Source: Microcebus murinus (taxonomy: Eukaryota > Chordata > Mammalia > Primates > Cheirogaleidae). Taken from it: 64,000 nucleotides of DNA. The position numbers were made by a program, and so were the translations under genes. Below are positions 34,870-45,519 of the stretch, in pieces. Every line of letters starts with the position of its first letter. Within the stretch, counting starts at the first letter, position 1. Location of the stretch: contig NC_134129.1 in the NCBI RefSeq assembly GCF_040939455.1, forward strand, positions 16,812,001-16,876,000, written 5' to 3'. Under the pieces are notes generated by a model that ran no database searches, was not told where the DNA came from, and saw only the letters and a list, made by a program, of their open reading frames with translations.

Positions 34870-35060
34870 GAATGGACTATAGCGGTAGATTCAGAGGACC
34901 CTGCCCCTTAAGCTATATGACCTTGGGCAAAGCACAAACCCTCTGTAAGCCTAATCTGTAAAATAGGGCAGTAATACTTACAAGAGTGGTGGCTGTCCAC
35001 CAAACAGCAGCTCTTCTCATTTCTTCCTCTGCCGTTACTATTACAGCGATGATTAGCACA
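34870..35060 (+). mobile_element. MIR SINE
   Basis: 'atgaccttgggcaaagcaca', 'taatctgtaaaatagggcag' and 'taatacttacaag' follow MIR order. Confidence 0.8.
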
Positions 35061-36510
35061 TGGTAATTACTAACATTTTTCTTGCGGACTGTTATCCGTG
35101 CCACGTATGAATAAATCGGGGGAGTTTTCCTCACAGGACAAAGTGCAACCCATCAGCACAGACTTTCGACAAGTCCCTTCCGAGACTACAAACATTGGCT
35201 GGACATTAAAGGGCTGGCCTTAGCCTTGAGAGTCCCCTATGTGGCCACCGAGCGCTGTCCTGTGCTTATTTTCCTGGATGTCCCCCCCAACACCGCACAA
35301 TCGGTCCACTTCATTCTTTGGGGGTTGCGATCTGCCAATGGAAACAATCAGCTTCCTCTTCCCTGGGGCCTGCAAGCCACGCTCTGGAAAGAAAAACAGG
35401 CCTCTCGAACTGCACTTAGATGCGACCTTGATTTTGGACAGCCGGGAGCTCAGAGGCCGTGCCCTGCCCCCCCACCCCCAGGGGATGGTCTCCCGACCAG
35501 GACGTGGATTTATTTCTATCCGCACCACGGCAAGAAATCGGCTGCTTGTCGTCTGCACTCCTACGGCCCTGGCAATGCTGTTGTCACGACCGCCTGTGCC
35601 CACCCGGATGACTAACGCAAACGAGAGGAAGCCTCAAATCAACCAAACAGAGATGTCAAGATATTGGAAGGGCCAGATCCCGTTTGGAATACTGCGTTGA
35701 ATTTTGGACACTATATTTTCAGAGAATGCCCTGCAGTGGGGTCCCCAAGGATAGCAACAGGGTGGAAAAGGATGATGACAATCTGGGCGATACAGCACAT
35801 TAGATGCATCTGGATAAAGAGCTAAAAAAACACATCATTGAGCATCATTCTGTGGAATGTTCAGTGACCCCACGGAAGAGCTAAATACGGTCCCCATGCG
35901 ACAGTTGAAAACACAGGGAACCATAAATAACTTTTCTAAAGTCACAGCTAAAAGGTGATGAAGATGGGTCACAACCTTCCGTCTGTGTCACTTCTAAGTC
36001 TCTTCTTTTCAGAACCACAAAGGTTTAGACCACAATTTCTCAGGAGGAGCTGGAAGCACTTGAGAATGGTTGAAATGCAGAAAAATTGGCCAAAAACAGA
36101 CATGGTATTTGCCTTTCTTGTATAAACATAAATAAATTAAAAAAAAATTTTTTTTAAAAAAAAAAAGCAGTTTTTGTTCTATTTAGCTGCAGACTTTGCT
36201 CCTAGGAAGGAAATTTCTTGGAAGCAGGGTTGACTGAGTAGTAGGAATTCACTCACAGCCAGAGGCCCCCCCACCCCCCCACCCCCGGCTGAGGAACGAG
36301 CAGACCCCCAATCCAGTCAAGCGGGGGCCCGGTGCTCTCCTGACAAGTGTGGCGAAGGGACTTCCGACATCAGGGGTGGCCAGACTCTTGCATCTAAGAT
36401 TGTCTCAATGCCAAGATGACGCAATCCCCAATCGGCCTTTGCCAAGTCTTATCAGGGCCTAAGACAACACGATCACCAGGCCGGCCCTGACGTCGAGCCA
36501 GGTCTAAGAC
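35061..36510. other. Unassigned sequence with a GC-rich open stretch
   Basis: 35226-35700 is open in two plus-strand frames (153 and 129 codons) and in one minus-strand frame. No domain, signal peptide or family resemblance is apparent and no splice or promoter context supports expression, so no CDS is called. A homopolymer patch lies at 36138-36168 and a C-rich tract at 36267-36286. Confidence 0.45.
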
Positions 36511-36514
36511 TTCG

Positions 36515-37180
36515 CTGATCGTAAGTGATAGAGAGACTGACTCGAATCGGCTTAAGCAAAAAATAACAACAATGGAAATGGATAAATCTGCAGGGACATA
36601 TTGGCTCAAGCCACTGAAGAGGCCAGAGGTGGATGTGGCTAGAAACACTACCATGAGGCCAGGCGCGGTGGCTCACACCTGTGATCCTAGCACTCTGGGA
36701 GGCCGAGGCGGGAGGATCGCTCAAGGTCAGGAGTTCGAGACCAGCCTGAGCAAGAGCAAGACCCCATCTCTACTAACAAATAGAAAGAAATTAATTGGCC
36801 AACTAAAAATATATATAGAAAAAATTAGCTAGGCATGATGGGGCATGCCTGTGGTCCCAGCTACTCGGGAGGCTGAGGCAGGAGGATCGCTTGAGCCCAG
36901 GAGTTGGAGGTTGCTGTGAACTAGGCTGATGCGATGGCACTCTAGCCCGGGCAACAGAGTGAGATGCTGTCTCGAAAAACAAAAAAGAAACACCACCATG
37001 AGATGCTACTGGATCTAGGGGCACGAATTGCGATGTGACGTCTTTCTTTTCATCTCCTACCTCTGCTCCGTTGCTATCGACTGGCTCTCAAACAGGCTCT
37101 CCTCTTACAACACCTTATAATATTGAGATGGCTGCCAGAACTTCTGGGGGACTACATCCTTCCAGGTTCAAAACCAGCAG
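36515..37180 (+). mobile_element. Old interspersed repeat interrupted by an Alu
   Basis: 'cggcttaagcaaaaaataac' before the Alu and 'ctctcaaacaggctctcctc', 'gatggctgccagaacttc' after it follow the layout of an old mammalian repeat, also seen at 45520-45860. Family name not certain. Confidence 0.45.
36658..36985 (+). mobile_element. Alu SINE with a 17-bp target duplication
   Basis: Begins with ggccaggcgcggtggctcac. AGAAACAC(T/C)ACCATGAG flanks it at 36641-36657 and 36986-37002. Confidence 0.96.
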
Positions 37181-37571
37181 GGAAACAACGACAGAAAGGT
37201 AAGCTGAGTCCCAGCATTCCCCATGAGTCCTGTGATCACTTCCATAGAGTGGCTAAGGTCACGTGTGAGCCTGGAACTGCTTGCTACGTCCAGAGAAATG
37301 GGATGGTCTGATGGGCTTGGGCAGGCCACCAACAGGGAAGTAGGGGACAAGTGGATCTTTTTACCCATTCAGCAATCATTACTGAGCACCTACTATGTGG
37401 ATGAAGCATTGCATTGACAACCACGGAGCGTATGAAGATGACTTATTTGTATATGACAAAGAGAAGAGAGATTCATTTGCGGTCAATGACATTTTAGGAA
37501 GTGGCTTAGAATCATCATTCCGCCTTTGTGTCGAAAAATCTTATTTTTCTTATACTATGAAATCAGGACAA
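37181..37571. other. Unassigned sequence
   Basis: No gene seen; a 100-codon frame at 37395-37697 runs into MER20 and is a chance frame. Confidence 0.4.
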
Positions 37572-37818
37572 GCTGTCACTCGCTCTCACTGGCGATTTTA
37601 CCCCCCAGTCCTCATCCCTACCCCCACCTCTGGGAGACATTTGACGATGTCTAGAGACATCTTTGGTTGTCACGACCAGAGGAATGCTAACTGCTAAGTA
37701 GAGGCTAGGGCACTGCTAAACGTCCTGCAATTCTTCCTGCAATTCACGTCGCCCTTCACAACAAAGAATTACCCAGCCTGAAATGTCACCAGTTCCAAGG
37801 TTGAAAAATCCTGCTCTA
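37572..37818 (+). mobile_element. MER20, non-autonomous hAT-Charlie element
   Basis: 'actggcgattttacccccca', 'gagacatttgacgatgtctag', 'acaacaaagaattacccagc' and 'aggttgaaaaatcctg' match the MER20 consensus in order. MER20 has been linked to regulatory activity in placental mammals; nothing here shows that for this copy. Confidence 0.88.
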
Positions 37819-38664
37819 ATTAAGAAGCGCATAAATTCACAATGTCCAGAAGCCTCCCAGTTGTAGACGAAGCTCTCCGGTGCTGTCATGCTAGAACGCC
37901 ACATCACAGCTCTGAAGAAGGGCGTTGCATGCCTGTTTATGGGGGAAACAAAGGGTAGAGAACCAGGCCCGGGTTCTTTTTCATCTAAAGACACTGCTAG
38001 TAATTGCTCGCAGGTGGCTGATCACCTCCACGTCCGTTTGTTATTGAACCAACCCCAGCTGGGACGCACGCCCCATTGCATTTCAGCCTCCCTGCTCATC
38101 ACGCCACCCCCGGGAACCCAGAATCACTAGAAATTTCGTACCTGCTGGAAGCGACCCGGATAGCTAACAAATCGCACGGGGTTTCTGTGAAACACACAGC
38201 TTTCCTTGGTGGAGGGACCTAACTTCATTTCGAGACTGTGTGCTCTCCCGGGAACCAACTTCACACTCTCCTCGCTGGGCTAGTTGGCCCAGTGCGGTCC
38301 TGTTGGGATTATGATTGGATTTGTGCTGCAGAATCAAATCTCGAAGCCCAGAAATTTCATCAGCCTCCGATGAGGTTCTGCCCGTAGGATGTTAGCAAGC
38401 TCGAAACAGACCCACAGACTGAAGGATGCAGCATGAAAGAATGTGATTGGAACTGTATTATTGCAAACCAACTCTGCCTCATTCTGGATTTTTTAAATCC
38501 TGCTATAATAAACTAATCCACTAACAGACCAAAAAAGAAAAAAAAATCACTTGTAGGCCATGTCCATTTCAAAACCCCAACACAACCATTTTAATTATTC
38601 AATTTCGTCCGTGGGGAAACAAAGAAATTTGGTTTTGACCAAATCTGCATTGATTGTTCTTCAA
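37819..38664. other. Unassigned sequence, no gene seen
   Basis: No repeat or exon recognised. Confidence 0.4.
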
Positions 38665-38870
38665 TCAGCAGTTCTGAAGCTTGACTTCACATTAGAACTA
38701 TTAAGTACTTATGGAGCTTTATAAACCCTGGTGCCCAAGCCACCCCTCGACCAATTAAATGAGAAGTTCTGCAAGGGGAATCAGATATTAGTATTTTGTT
38801 GTTGTCGTTGTTGTTTTTAAGATTTTGGTATTTTTTTAAAGTTCCCCTGGTGATTCTAAAGTGATCCTGC
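38665..38870 (+). mobile_element. MER5-like hAT-Charlie element
   Basis: A nearly palindromic element: 'cacattagaactattaagta' on the left is mirrored by 'gttcccctggtgattctaaagtg' (in part) on the right, with 'ccaattaaatgagaagttct' in the middle. Subfamily uncertain. A (GTT)n patch lies at 38799-38815. Confidence 0.65.
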
Positions 38871-39652
38871 CCCATATAAAGTCTGCGTACTTCACACTTT
38901 ATGTTCTGGCTCTAGCAGCTGACGTTAATTCAACTTGGACTTGAAGATGCTTGGACTGTAAGCACGACCCGAGCCTTCCCACCAGAGAAAGAGGAAAGAG
39001 GATGGGGGGAAGGAAGGGAAAAGGAAATTTCAGACCATGGGCATAGGTTCATTACACTGGGGATTGGGGTTCCAATTAACAATAAAAGAGTAGCTGTTTG
39101 GTTCTCTTGTGCAACAATAACTCTGCAATGTAAATGTGGTTTCCAACAGTTCATGCAACTAGAAAAGAAAATCATAAACACTTCAGATCAGAGAGTGTTG
39201 CCAATGCCAGGCAGACAATTTTCTGGGATTCATACCTGTTTGCCATGCTAACAGAAATATTCAGCGACAGCCCACTGCATGGTAGTAGAGGCCAGGACGA
39301 GACTTCTCAGTTTCATTTAGGAAAGCACCAATAACTTCTATCCATTTATGTCAGCCCTAAAAATAGACCCTAGCCCTGTTATGGGTCCGAGGTAATCTCT
39401 TGGGTCATTGGTGTCGGTAGATAGCATGCACCCCCCTAAGCTCGGGTTTTCCTAAAGCAATGGAACACGAAGAGATGGGGTGCACCCCTTCCCCTCTGGT
39501 ACTAGAGAGTTGTTCTCCAACAATTAGCCTCTCTGCAGAAACTAGAACTACACTTAAAAACTTCATAAATTCTACCCAAGAGTGATGTTTTTCCAAGGTT
39601 GGGTTCCCAATACAAACTGATTCCTGAAATTAAGGACCAGCTGGAGGGAATG
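38871..39652. other. Unassigned sequence
   Basis: No gene or repeat recognised. Confidence 0.4.
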
Positions 39653-39654
39653 TA

Positions 39655-40326
39655 CCATGTTTCCCCCAAAATAAAACGGGCTTATATTTATTTTTCCTCA
39701 AGAAGACACACTAGGGATTATTTTCAGGGCATGTGTTATTTTTTATTTTTAAGTACAGTACAGCCATCTACATTGATTCAAATAGAGTGAAGTCGTCTTC
39801 TTCTGGAACATCATCCTCACTCTCCAAACCCCAAATTCCATCCTGAATTTCTTGCGGCTCTGTTTCCTTTAGAACCACTGGCCCCGATCTCTCCTGTGGA
39901 GCACTAGAGCTCTCACGGGGCGGATGAGAAGGGCTGCTCGTGTTCTTTCCCGCTCCGCGAAGACACGCATGGGTTGTGCAGATGCGCTGCGCAGCCACGC
40001 CCGTCACTAGGGCTGATTTTCATGGCCACGCCCATCACTAGGGCTGATTTTCATAGCCATGCCCATCACCAGGGCTTATTTTCATAGCCACGCCCACCAC
40101 TAGGGCTGATTTTCATAGCCACGCCCACCACTAGGGCTGATTTTTCATAGCCACGCCCATCACCAGGGCTTATTTTCATAGCCACGCCCATCACTAGGGC
40201 TGATTTTCATAGCCACGCCCATCACTAGGGCTTATTTTTGGGGTAGGGCTTCTATTGCGAACATGCTTAGACATCCTGCTAGGGCCTATTTTATGGGCGG
40301 GTCTTATTTTCTGGGGAAACACGTGG
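39655..40326 (-). mobile_element. TA-flanked DNA transposon, copy 5
   Basis: On the minus strand it starts at 40326 (CCACGTGTTTCCCCAGAAAA, slightly altered) and ends at 39655 (gggggaaacatgg). TA lies outside both ends (39653-39654, 40327-40328). Eight 31-bp units. Single ends, standard layout, 672 bp. Confidence 0.87.
39768..40007 (-). pseudogene. Residual reading frame inside transposon copy 5
   Basis: 79 codons, GTG to TAG, collinear with the other copies, ending SEDDVPEEDDFTLFESM. Same caveats: no ATG and no catalytic domain. Confidence 0.38.
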
Positions 40327-40328
40327 TA

Positions 40329-41126
40329 ATTAACATTGTTATAAATCCTGAATGTCACGTGACTAGCACCAAGATACTGCACTGGTTTTTCACGGGCTAA
40401 ATGCAAATGCTAAAATACACTTAAAGTGTAAACTTTAATACACTTAAATTTAAAAAAAAAATACTTAAAATTACACTTAATGCAAATGCTTAAAATACAA
40501 TTTTAAAAAACGTGTTTGGATAGGTCTTTATTTTTGATGAACCAAAAATCTCTGGAGTGCTCAAGGTCTCACTGAAATTCCGAAAGGCCTGGGGGAGCAG
40601 GGAAGCCAGGTGGTGACAGGGACCCTCCCAGAGGGAGAGAGGTGCCCGGTGTGGCCTCCGTTCTCCAAAGCTGCCCGATGGGGTGGGGACCGGTGGTGCT
40701 TTGATCTCCCAAGTGGCTCTCCCCGGAGCTGGCACAAAGGAGAGGCCCAGTCCCCTCCGAGTGGGAGGTCCCCGCCCGACAGAACACGAACAGACGGGCC
40801 TGTGGGGCGGGGAGGACTTCGGGAGGACGGCTGGAGAGACTCTGCCTGCAGCTGCCACTTCACACCTCCCCCGTGAGCTGCCGGAGGCTGGATTCAAAGC
40901 CCAGGCACGAGCAGCCCCCGAACCCCGCTCATTAGGACTCGAGCCCCACATTCAGAGGAGCTGGATGAGGCCCCAGGCCTGAGTCGAAGACTTTTAAGCA
41001 TGTGTCTGCGGGTTCCTTCTCAGACGATCATCGACTAATGCAAAATGCTTCTCGGTGTGCTGGCACTGTCGTGGGTAGAGTGCTGTTGATGGGAAGAGGG
41101 GAATGAGGCAGATAGGCTGCATCCTG
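40329..41126. other. Unassigned sequence, GC-rich at 40560-40990
   Basis: Open in several frames on both strands (for example 40490-40951 minus, 40683-40982 plus) because stops are rare in GC-rich DNA. No domain recognised and no CpG-island-like density; no gene is called. Confidence 0.4.
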
Positions 41127-41147
41127 AAAAGCAGCCCGCGCTAAAGT

Positions 41148-41664
41148 CACTCTATGAAAAAGACACCTGCACTCGAATGTGTATAGCAGCACAACTCACA
41201 ATTGCAAAGGTGTGGAAACAACCCAGGTGCCCATCACTTCATGAGTGGATTAATAAAATGTGGTATATGTATACGATGGAGTACTATTCAGCTATAAGAA
41301 ACAACAGTGATCTAGCACCTCTTGTATTTTCCTGGATAGAGCTGGAACCCATTCTGCTAAGTGAAGTATCCCAAGAATGGAAAAACAAGCACTGCATGGA
41401 CTCACCAGCAAACTGGTATTAACGGATCAACACCTAAGTGGACACATAGGAGTAACATTTATCGGGTGTCGGGCAGGTGGGGGGGAGGGGACAGGTATAT
41501 ACAAACATAATGAGTGAGATGTGCACCAACTGGGGGATGGTCACGCTTGAAGCTTTGACTCGAGGAGGGAGGGGGAGCAAAGGGCAATATATGTAACCTT
41601 AACATTTGTACCCCCATAATATGCTGGAAAAAAATTTAAAAAGTAAAAGAAAATTAAAAAAACA
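41148..41664 (+). mobile_element. L1 LINE, 5'-truncated 3' end
   Basis: Begins inside the C-terminal part of ORF2 (cagcacaactcacaattgca) and carries the same 3' untranslated region as 23017-23411, ending A-rich. The upstream flank aaaagcagcccgcgctaaagt (41127-41147, in pieces) recurs after the tail as 'aaaacagcccgtcctaaagt', split by the next Alu. The frame 41177-41422 is the broken ORF2 end. Confidence 0.92.
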
Positions 41665-41678
41665 AAACAAAACAGCCC

Positions 41679-42000
41679 AGGTGAGGTTGCTCATGCTCGT
41701 CATCCTAGCACTCTGGGAGGCCAAGGCGGGCCGATCGCTCAAGGTCAGGAGTTCAAAACCAGCCTGAGCAAGAGAGAGACCCCGTCTCTACTATAAATAG
41801 AAAGAAATTAATTGGCCAACTAATATATATAGAAAAAATTAGCCGGGCATGGTGGTGCGTGCCTGTAGTCCCAGCTACTCAGGAGGCTGAGGCAGGAGGA
41901 TCGCTTGAGCCCAGGAGTTGGAGGTTGCTGTGAGCTAGGCTGATGCCATGGCACTCACTCTAGCCTGGGCAACACAGTGAGACTCTGTCTCAAAAAAAAA
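41679..42000 (+). mobile_element. Alu SINE inserted in the L1 target duplication
   Basis: Left end degenerate (aggtgaggttgctcatgc). Flanked by AAAACAAAACAGCC on both sides, which is itself the junction of the L1 tail and the L1 right-hand target duplication. Confidence 0.93.
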
Positions 42001-42054
42001 AACAACAAAACAAAACAGCCCGTCCTAAAGTGCTTGCAATAATGGGGTCAGGGA

Positions 42055-42540
42055 TGAGTTCCCTGCAGCTGCCGTAACAAACGACCAGGAACAATACAAA
42101 TTTCTTATCTTACGGTTCTGGAGGGCAGAATCCAAAACGGACCTCTCTGGGTTAAAAGCGAGGTGCTGGCAAGGCCGGGTCCCTACAGAAGCGCTAAGGG
42201 ACATCCTGTTTTCTTCTTACCTTTCTGGCATCTGGAAGCCACCTGCTTCCCTTGGCTCCCGGCTCCTTTCCTTCATCTCCAAGACCAGCAACATTGGGCT
42301 GAGTCCTTCTCATGCCACATCTCTCTGGTTCTGTCCTCTGAATTCCTCTCCCACGTTTAAGGACCCTGGGACTACATCGAACCTACCCAGCTAACCCTAT
42401 TCTGACCCTATTTTAAGGTCAGCTGATTAGCAACCGTAATTCCATCGGCAACCTTAATTTCCTCTTAGCCGAGTGACCTCCATGGCCCCAGGTCCCAGGG
42501 ATTAGGGTGTAGACTCCTCTGGGAGTTCGTATTACCTGCC
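42055..42540 (-). mobile_element. MLT1-type MaLR LTR
   Basis: Read in reverse: 'ttcttatcttacggttctgg', 'aaggccgggtccctacagaa', 'aagaccagcaacattgg' and 'gattagggtgtagactcc' follow MLT1 order. Old non-autonomous LTR retrotransposon; the frame at 42163-42360 is relic sequence. Confidence 0.78.
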
Positions 42541-42668
42541 TATAGCAGATGACATGGTTCAGTTACGACTGGACATCAAGCAGTCCTTCATTGACAGACA
42601 TCTGTTGAACACTGATTTACACCAGGGACATAAAAAAGAGGCACAAGTAGAGAAAGCAGTGTGACAGG

Positions 42669-43060
42669 TGTAAAGTTTTCTGGTGGTGAAAGAAACAGAG
42701 AGAAAGAGAGAGAGAGAGAGTGGGGCAAAACAACACGGCTTTATTGAGCGCTCCTGGACGAGGTTCGCGGGTCCCAAGGGGGGGGTGCTGAGAAGTCACA
42801 TCCGTTTGGAGGGGGTGCAGGCCTTTATACCGTTTGGGCTGGGCTAAGGACTTTTGTCGGAAGAGCTGGGGATTTTCCACTGTGACCTTGGGGGGTCACT
42901 GAGAAATAGGAGGGGCTGGCGGTATTTGCGGGATCCAGGAGCCAAAACTTTCTTATCGGGGTGGACATCCAGGCGTGGCTGTTCTCAGCGGGGCCTGGTC
43001 TCGTGAGCCTTTTCTTTTTTGATCTAGGGAGGGGATGGGGGCCCCACCACCAGCCTTACA
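42669..43060 (-). mobile_element. ERV LTR, ends approximate
   Basis: Read on the minus strand it has a TATA-like box (ggtataaagg, about 42822-42831), then AATAAA (about 42741-42746) and a CT-rich 3' part. TG..CA ends can be proposed at 43060 and 42669, but I find no matching target duplication, so limits and family are open. Confidence 0.6.
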
Positions 43061-43268
43061 TCAAGTAGCACGATGGAGGCGCGTGCAAAGGGGAAGGAAT
43101 GGCTCGTCGAGTTTGGTGGAACAGGGAAATTCTCGTGACGAACATGCCGCTTCTCCAAGAATCTCACTTGTTTCTTCCACTTCCTGGACAACCATGTTAG
43201 AGCTGCAAGAGAAAAAAAACAAAAACAAAAACAGGCAAATGGGGTAATGTTGGTGCCATTGCCATCAC
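43061..43268. other. Unassigned sequence
   Basis: Contains an A-rich patch (43211-43231). Could belong to the ERV next to it; nothing recognisable. Confidence 0.35.
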
Positions 43269-43269
43269 A

Positions 43270-43460
43270 GCTGATGCTGAGCACTCACTGTGTTCTAGGT
43301 GCTGTTCCAAGGTGTGTTACTTATATTAACCCAACCAACCCTCACTATGATCCAATGAGATGGTGCTGAGATTGTCGGCACTTGGCAGGGTGGGAAACTG
43401 AGGCTCAGAGTTTGCATAACTTGCCCAGATTCCCAGTGCTAGGAAATGCCTTTGCTCTTC
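43270..43460 (-). mobile_element. MIR SINE
   Basis: 'gagcactcactgtgttctag', 'ttaacccaaccaaccctcac' and 'ggaaactgaggctcagagtt' are the reverse complement of MIR. Confidence 0.82.
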
Positions 43461-43656
43461 CTCCTTTTGGGGGCTGGACCTGTAGGAAAAAGGCAATAGC
43501 CATAGTTAGCGTCATAGCGACCATTTCCTGAGTGTTTTCTCTTTGTCAGGTGCTATAGGAAGTGGTCACCATACATTAACCCATTTACTCCCAGCAACAA
43601 CACGGAGATAGAATTAACATTCTTCTCGTATTCGTGATGAGGGTATAGAAACTTAA

Positions 43657-44004
43657 CCCTTTGCACTCGCTTGCTCTTTTCTCAATTCCTTTATCCTACC
43701 CAGGATTTAATTTTTTAACTACCCCAGAATAATAAATATGGGAGTTTCTTTGCATACAAACTTATTTACTTGGATTTTTTCAAATTATTGATACATTCAA
43801 ATATTTCAAATTATTGATACATTCAAAGATACATTCAAATTATTGATACACTCAAATTTTTGATACATTCAATTGATACATTTTGACACATTTAAAAATT
43901 CAAATTATTGATACATTCAGTTTTAATCTCTATAATTTTTCATGGCGTGAGCTGCTACCGATGCTGACCGTGTCGAGTCACACTCGACATCCGAGTGCAA
44001 AGGG
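43657..44004 (+). mobile_element. Non-autonomous piggyBac-type element
   Basis: Flanked by TTAA at 43653-43656 and 44005-44008, the target site of piggyBac transposases. Ends CCCTTTGCACTCG and CGAGTGCAAAGGG are a perfect 13-bp inverted repeat. At 348 bp it has no transposase. The interior is AT-rich with repeats of 'ttcaaattattgataca'. Such elements are reported from mouse lemurs, which supports the proposed organism. Confidence 0.93.
43786..43922. repeat. AT-rich tandem repeat inside the piggyBac element
   Basis: Irregular repeats of 'aaattattgatacattc' (at least five copies with shortened variants). The element probably grew by internal repeat expansion. Confidence 0.85.
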
Positions 44005-44119
44005 TTAAATGCACCAACCTGACCGTGGTCACCTAATCAGAAAGTGGCGTTTCCGGCCTGTCTAGCTTCAGAGCCCGTGCTCGGGAAGAAAAAGACAAGG
44101 GACAAAGCCTGGCGTAGGG

Positions 44120-44226
44120 AAGCGGCTCTCACCCTTCAGAATCACCGGGACAGTGTGTGACAAGCCAGCTCGCTGGACCCCACCCAGCGTCCCCAGGCTG
44201 GGGCCCCAAAACTTGCATTTGTAATT
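44120..44226 (-). mobile_element. MER5A fragment
   Basis: 'agcggctctcacccttcag', 'ctggaccccacccagcgtc' and 'aaaacttgcatttgtaatt' are MER5A in reverse orientation. Confidence 0.75.
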
Positions 44227-44227
44227 A

Positions 44228-44377
44228 CTTCTACTGGGTTTGAATCCGTGGACATGGCTGTACTGCACTTAAAAAAAAAAAAAAAAAAAAACACATCCCC
44301 TGAAAATAAGCCCTAGGGTGTCTTCTTGAGGAAAAAAATAAATAGAAGACCCTGTCTTGTTTTGGGGGGAGAAACGG
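44228..44377 (+). mobile_element. TA-flanked DNA transposon, copy 6 (3' end only)
   Basis: Contains the end of the residual frame region (tttgaatcc..), an expanded A21 run, 'aataagccctagggtgtc' and the right end up to gagaaacgg, then TA (44378-44379). The 5' four-fifths, including the 31-bp array, are missing; it abuts the MER5A fragment directly. Confidence 0.85.
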
Positions 44378-44379
44378 TA

Positions 44380-45158
44380 CCTCCAGAAATGAGCTGACCC
44401 TCCTCGGAAAGGCGACAAGGCCCCAGATGTCACATCATCAGGACACAGAAAAGAAAAAGACACGAACGCACACACTCACACACACAGGGCTGTTGTCACA
44501 CCCGGGAAAGTTTGCAGCATGACAGCACAGGCTGTTCCGTATCTGGAATGTTCTTGCCACCCTAGACCCTTTGTTGGCCACGTGGGCGTCCATGCTCTTT
44601 CCCCTGAAAGTGGCCGGCTGGGCGGCGATCGCTCCCCGCTTTGTCTCTGCACACCCATATTGATTCTGTCACCCGGGGAGGGGTGGGGCATGGAGACCTC
44701 CGCTTTGCGGAATATTCTAGAAGCTGCCTGAGCTCCGAGGGAACGGGGAGATCTAAACTTGGCGCAAGTCTGATAGGGAGTTAAAAAAGGCCCCCAAGAC
44801 TGATGAGGGTGATTCTGACGACAGTTCCTTGAGCCATTTGGCACCGAAAGTGTCTGAGAGCTTATCGGATGCAGAATGTCTCAGTATCTTCCAGAGAAAA
44901 ACGAGGGGCACGGGGGGAGCTTTTGTCTTTGTTTGCCCAACACTCACCCCTTCTTGCGCTTTTCTGGAACACACTGGGCCGGCACCCCGTACCACGATCT
45001 CCACCGCCCAGGGAGAAATGGGACCCAGGCCCGGCCAACCCTAGTGCCCCGTCCTCCTGGCCACCTGGACTGTCACCCAAACTAGAACAAACCCCAGTCC
45101 TTCCCTGGGATTCCTCTGCTGGTGACTTCTGGGTCCACAGAGCTGGAATTTGAAAAAT
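44380..45158. other. Unassigned sequence, no gene seen
   Basis: GC-moderate. Overlapping frames at 44476-45153 on both strands lack domains. A short (CA)n patch lies at 44470-44486. Confidence 0.4.
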
Positions 45159-45159
45159 A

Positions 45160-45415
45160 ACAACAACTAATATTTGTTGTGTGCTTGCTAGGTGCTGGGC
45201 GCGTTCAAAGCGCTTTGCATGGGTGGATCTCTTTTAATTTGATCTTCGCAAATGCCCTAGAAGCTAAGTACTATGGTTATCCCTATTATAACATAAGTTG
45301 GAAAACAAATTTTAAAAAAAGAAAAAGAGAGAGAAAATTGAAGCACAATATAGTTAAGGAATTTGCTCACGGCCAAGCTCGTGTGAGTGGTGGAGTCAGG
45401 CAGTCTGACTCATGA
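45160..45415 (-). mobile_element. MIR SINE
   Basis: 'gcttgctaggtgctgggcg', 'aatgccctagaagctaagta' and 'gaatttgctcacggccaag' are reverse MIR. A poly-purine insertion lies at 45311-45333. Confidence 0.75.
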
Positions 45416-45519
45416 ATCCCGGCTCTTAACCCCGACTCTGTCATTTCTCTGGAGTTGCTGGCAGCTGTGTTCCCTGCTATCTGGGAAAAGCTGATATATG
45501 GCAGAGGGGAATAAACTAT

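Larger units (their letters stand above)
43515..44060 (-). mobile_element. MIR SINE split by a piggyBac element
   Basis: Left piece to 43656 (gtcaggtgctataggaagtg .. tagaaacTTAA), right piece from 44005 (TTAAatgcacc .. gtggtcacctaatcag). Deleting the element and one TTAA joins them into a normal MIR. Confidence 0.75.

Noticed and set aside
40490..40982. GC-rich block as a CpG-island promoter
   Set aside because: GC-rich, but CpG spacing is not dense enough by eye and no TSS-proximal exon is recognisable.
41177..41422. 81-codon frame with LINE protein-like sequence as a host gene
   Set aside because: It is the broken C-terminal end of L1 ORF2 at a 5'-truncated insertion.
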